A stretch of 64,000 nucleotides of DNA from an uncultured Pirellulaceae bacterium (GTDB taxonomy: Bacteria; Planctomycetota; Planctomycetia; Pirellulales; Pirellulaceae): NCBI GenBank assembly GCA_905480235.1, contig CAJQPP010000025.1:1-64000 (forward strand). The letters run 5' to 3'. The notes beneath the pieces were generated by a model. The model saw nothing but the letters and a program-made list of their open reading frames with translations, had not been told where the DNA came from and searched no databases. Positions 61,230 through 64,000 of this stretch are shown one piece after another (position 1 is the stretch's first letter; each line of letters starts with the position of its first letter). The position numbers and the translations under genes are program-made.

Positions 61230-61724
61230 ATGTATAAGAGCTTCTGTCCTTCCGCGGTATCCAATCTCCACGCCTACGAGATGATGAATCGCAATCTCAT
61301 TACCCTGGCTCCAGACACCAATGTGTTTGCGGCGGTCGAGTTGTTAATCGAAAATAAAATCTCTGGCGCGCCGGTCGTCGATGAAAATGATTGCTTGTTG
61401 GGAGTCTTTTCCGAAAAGTCTGTGATGAAAGTGTTGGTAGAAGCGGCCTACGAACAAGTTCCCATCGACCGCGTCGATTCCTTGATGAATCGAAATCCGA
61501 GAACTATCACGGAAAATACATTGCTGGTCACCATGGCACAGATTTTTTTGACGAGTCCAGCACGGCGTTTACCCGTGATTCGCGATAACGTGTTGGTGGG
61601 CCTGGTCAGTCGCCGAGATGTTATTCGTGCCGCCACCCAATTAACCAGCGCCCACGGACATGAAGGAAAGCATTTGCTGTATTTATCCGCGCTGCGGTCC
61701 ATGTCAGATGCCCCCAACGTCTAG
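61230..61724 (+). CDS. CBS domain-pair protein
   Basis: MNRNLITLAPDTNVFAAVELLIENKISGAPVVDENDCLLGVFSEKSVM and a second CBS repeat. Confidence 0.9.
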   Translation: MYKSFCPSAVSNLHAYEMMNRNLITLAPDTNVFAAVELLIENKISGAPVVDENDCLLGVFSEKSVMKVLVEAAYEQVPIDRVDSLMNRNPRTITENTLLVTMAQIFLTSPARRLPVIRDNVLVGLVSRRDVIRAATQLTSAHGHEGKHLLYLSALRSMSDAPNV

Positions 61725-62352
61725 GGTGCTAGATGCGGGTGGTTATCAACCCAGAAGATGATCCACAGACAACGCGACTGGCGATCTCGTTATAGAGCTT
61801 GGTGGCTGCCATCCGCTTTGCCAACAGACGAAAAATGCCATGTACACGTGGCAGGGAAATCCCTGCTGGGTTGCGTCAGGGTTACCAATATTAAACCTTG
61901 TTTTCTGTCGAAGGTTAAATCGGTGCCCTGACAAGCCAACATGTCAAATTCGCAATCCGTAAAGCGGCAGCGTAGTTTTCGGAGTTCCACGGGTTCGACC
62001 TGAATTTGTGGATGGACGAGCCTATCCATGAGGTGTGTTCCTGCATACGGCAAGCGATTCCGGCGGAGAGACACTGACCCTCGGGGGTGAGCGTTCCTGA
62101 CCAACGACATTTCCTACGCGGCCAATGAACAGGAGCCCCCGATGTTTACCGTGTTATTCGGAACCAGGTCCTGAATGGGAGGGCAAGCGGGCTCTTCGCT
62201 TTCGTCGACGGAGGTCAATCGCGTTGCTTCGATCGTTTCGTGACAAAGTCGGTGCACAAACAGGTCGTATTTTTTTCAAACGGCTGCGTCAGTGATTGGC
62301 CCGGTCCTCCGACACTTAATTAAACAGATTTCTGTATCCGAGGAAGCATCCG

Positions 62353-63460
62353 TCACTCGTTACCGGATTTGACTTTCCAGCGCAGATAGGCGTCGAGGAA
62401 TGGCTGAATATCACCATCCAAAACACGGCTAAAGTCGCCAATTAAGTGGCCCGTGCGTGCATCCTTGACGCGTTGATCGGGGTGTTGGAAATAATTACGG
62501 ATTTGCGATCCAAATCCGACTCTTGGTCGATTTTGATACTTCAGCGCTTCCTCTTCTTCCCGCTTGGCTTCCTCTAGTCGCGCCAGCTGGGCTCGTAGCA
62601 TCTTCCACGCGGTCGCTCGATTTTTGTGCTGGCTGCGCTCATTTTGGCATTGAGCGACGACCCCGGTGGGGATGTGGGTCAATCGCACGGCGCTGTCGGT
62701 TTTATTGACGTGCTGGCCGCCTGCGCCACTGGCTCGATAGGTATCCACGCGAACGTCAGCCTCGTTGATCTCAATATCAACGCTCTCCGATATTTCGGGC
62801 GAGATATCGACAGCGGCAAAACTGGTTTGTCGTTTTCCATCGGCATTAAATGGGCTGATCCGTACCAAGCGGTGCATGCCGTCTTCGCCCTTGAGGTATC
62901 CAAAAGCCATCGGGCCGCGAATGACAATCGTGGCGCTATTAATCCCAGCTTCGTCATTATCATTGCGATCCAGCAAACCGACGGTGTATTCGTGTTTTTG
63001 GGCCCACTGACTATACATGCGAAGCAGCATTTCGGCCCAATCGTTGGCATCGGTGCCGCCATCGCGGGCATTGATGGTCAGGATGGCACCGGTGTTGTCA
63101 TGCGGTCCATTTAACAGGGATTTCAGTTCCAGATCCTCGAGCGCCGCTTCCAGCCTGCGCAACTCGCCTGCGACTTCGGCTTCAATATCCGAATCTTCTT
63201 CTGCCATTTCCAATAGCGCAGCCAGATCATCACTTGCCGCCAGCATATCGGTCAGGGGCCCCGCCACGGCTTTTAGCGATTTGAGCGTGGCCACCGTTTC
63301 CTGGGCGGATTCCTGATTGTCCCAAAATCCGTTTGCCGCCATCGTTTCGTTTTCGATGACGCGAATCTGTTCGATGCGTTGATCGTAGTCAAAGACTGTC
63401 CCGTAATTGCGTGATGCGTCGCTGAATCGAATCGGCTCGGTCAATGAGTTCTGCTTCCAC
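62353..63460 (-). CDS. prfB: Peptide chain release factor 2, expressed through a programmed +1 frameshift
   Basis: RASGAGGQHVNKTDSAVRLTHIPTG (GGQ motif) in ORF 62353..63531; zero-frame N-terminus (GTG at 63460) VEAELIDRADSIQRRITQLRDSL-stop joins at CTT TGA C to DYDQRIEQIRVIENE. Confidence 0.94.
63388..63394 (-). promoter_or_regulatory. prfB programmed +1 frameshift site CTTTGAC
   Basis: Minus strand CGG GAC AGT CTT TGA C; zero-frame stop at 63389-63391. Confidence 0.92.
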
Positions 63461-64000
63461 GGCAGGGCTCCTGAAAGCTCGGTAAAATCGGAAGGGACAG
63501 CCGGATTTTGCGTCCGGAACGCCCACAGCATAGACGAAAACGCTTAAGGGAACAGGCCCGACGGCCGTCGGCGAGCCTCGGCGGGCTTCTTCCGAGCGGC
63601 TAACGGTGCTTCCGCTACCGTGCTGGGAGCCCAAGGTCGCGGGCAGCTAGGCATGGAAATCCTCATCGCGATACCTTGAGATCGGTAGCATCCCTGCCGG
63701 TCTTACCGTTTTTATTGCCAATTCCGGTCACAAATCGCTCTCAGATGCCCCGGCCAAGGTCAGGAAACCGAATATTACGGCAATTGCGGGGAAAGACGGG
63801 GCAGAGCCCTTCGTATAAAATAGAAAAAAGACGATGTCAGAAGTACATTGGTAATTCAGTTCGTTCTGATCCGTGATCACCGTCTGCCACCACTCGGACC
63901 AGCATCCTTGGGGATGCGAAAAATCACCAATTGATTGCCATAGCCTGACGTATCAAGCATGTAGGATCTTACCTGCTGCTAAACAACGGAGAATAAAACA

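Noticed and set aside
61790-62110. 106 aa minus-strand ORF
   Set aside because: Could be real, but support from sequence alone is too weak
63389-63391. prfB stop codon as a sequencing error
   Set aside because: CTT TGA C is the known RF2 autoregulatory frameshift site

Overview
This 64 kb window is chromosomal, gene-dense and mostly housekeeping. Protein content (sulfatase, PhoX, ECF sigma/anti-sigma, DUF1570-like and PqiAB/MCE proteins) looks like Planctomycetes, but that taxonomic call is inference. Recognisable genes include an SLC4-type bicarbonate transporter, pepF, a kdsC-like phosphatase next to a giant OstA/LptA-like protein, carB, an agmatine deiminase/N-carbamoylputrescine amidase pair, bioD, a glycogen cluster (folK-glgA-galT-like-GH57), def-fmt, an ABC-F ATPase, miaB, an M61 peptidase, glyA, pqiAB and prfB. 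The main discovery is two separate genes that ordinary ORF calling splits at an in-frame TGA. Both look like selenoproteins. (1) An AhpD/peroxidase-related protein (30224-30757) has the motif NGCHY[TGA]LQHH. The TGA is followed by a hairpin GCCGT-GGTCT-ACGGC. (2) A lipoprotein with a C-terminal TlpA/thioredoxin domain (43083-44648) has the motif FWGDW[TGA]GPCRAM. The TGA is followed by a hairpin ACGAGC-GGTC-GCTCGT. In each case the TGA replaces the expected catalytic Cys, the frame stays open with family-typical sequence after it, and a SECIS-like hairpin with a GG-starting loop lies just downstream. The same window has prfB (RF2) with its programmed +1 frameshift at CTT TGA C. Other points of interest are a mosaic tandem duplication at the left edge, a truncated NSUN/RsmB-type methyltransferase fragment, a possible attenuator just before folK, and a two-repeat secreted protein with no recognised family. 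No CRISPR array, transposon, rRNA or convincing tRNA was seen.
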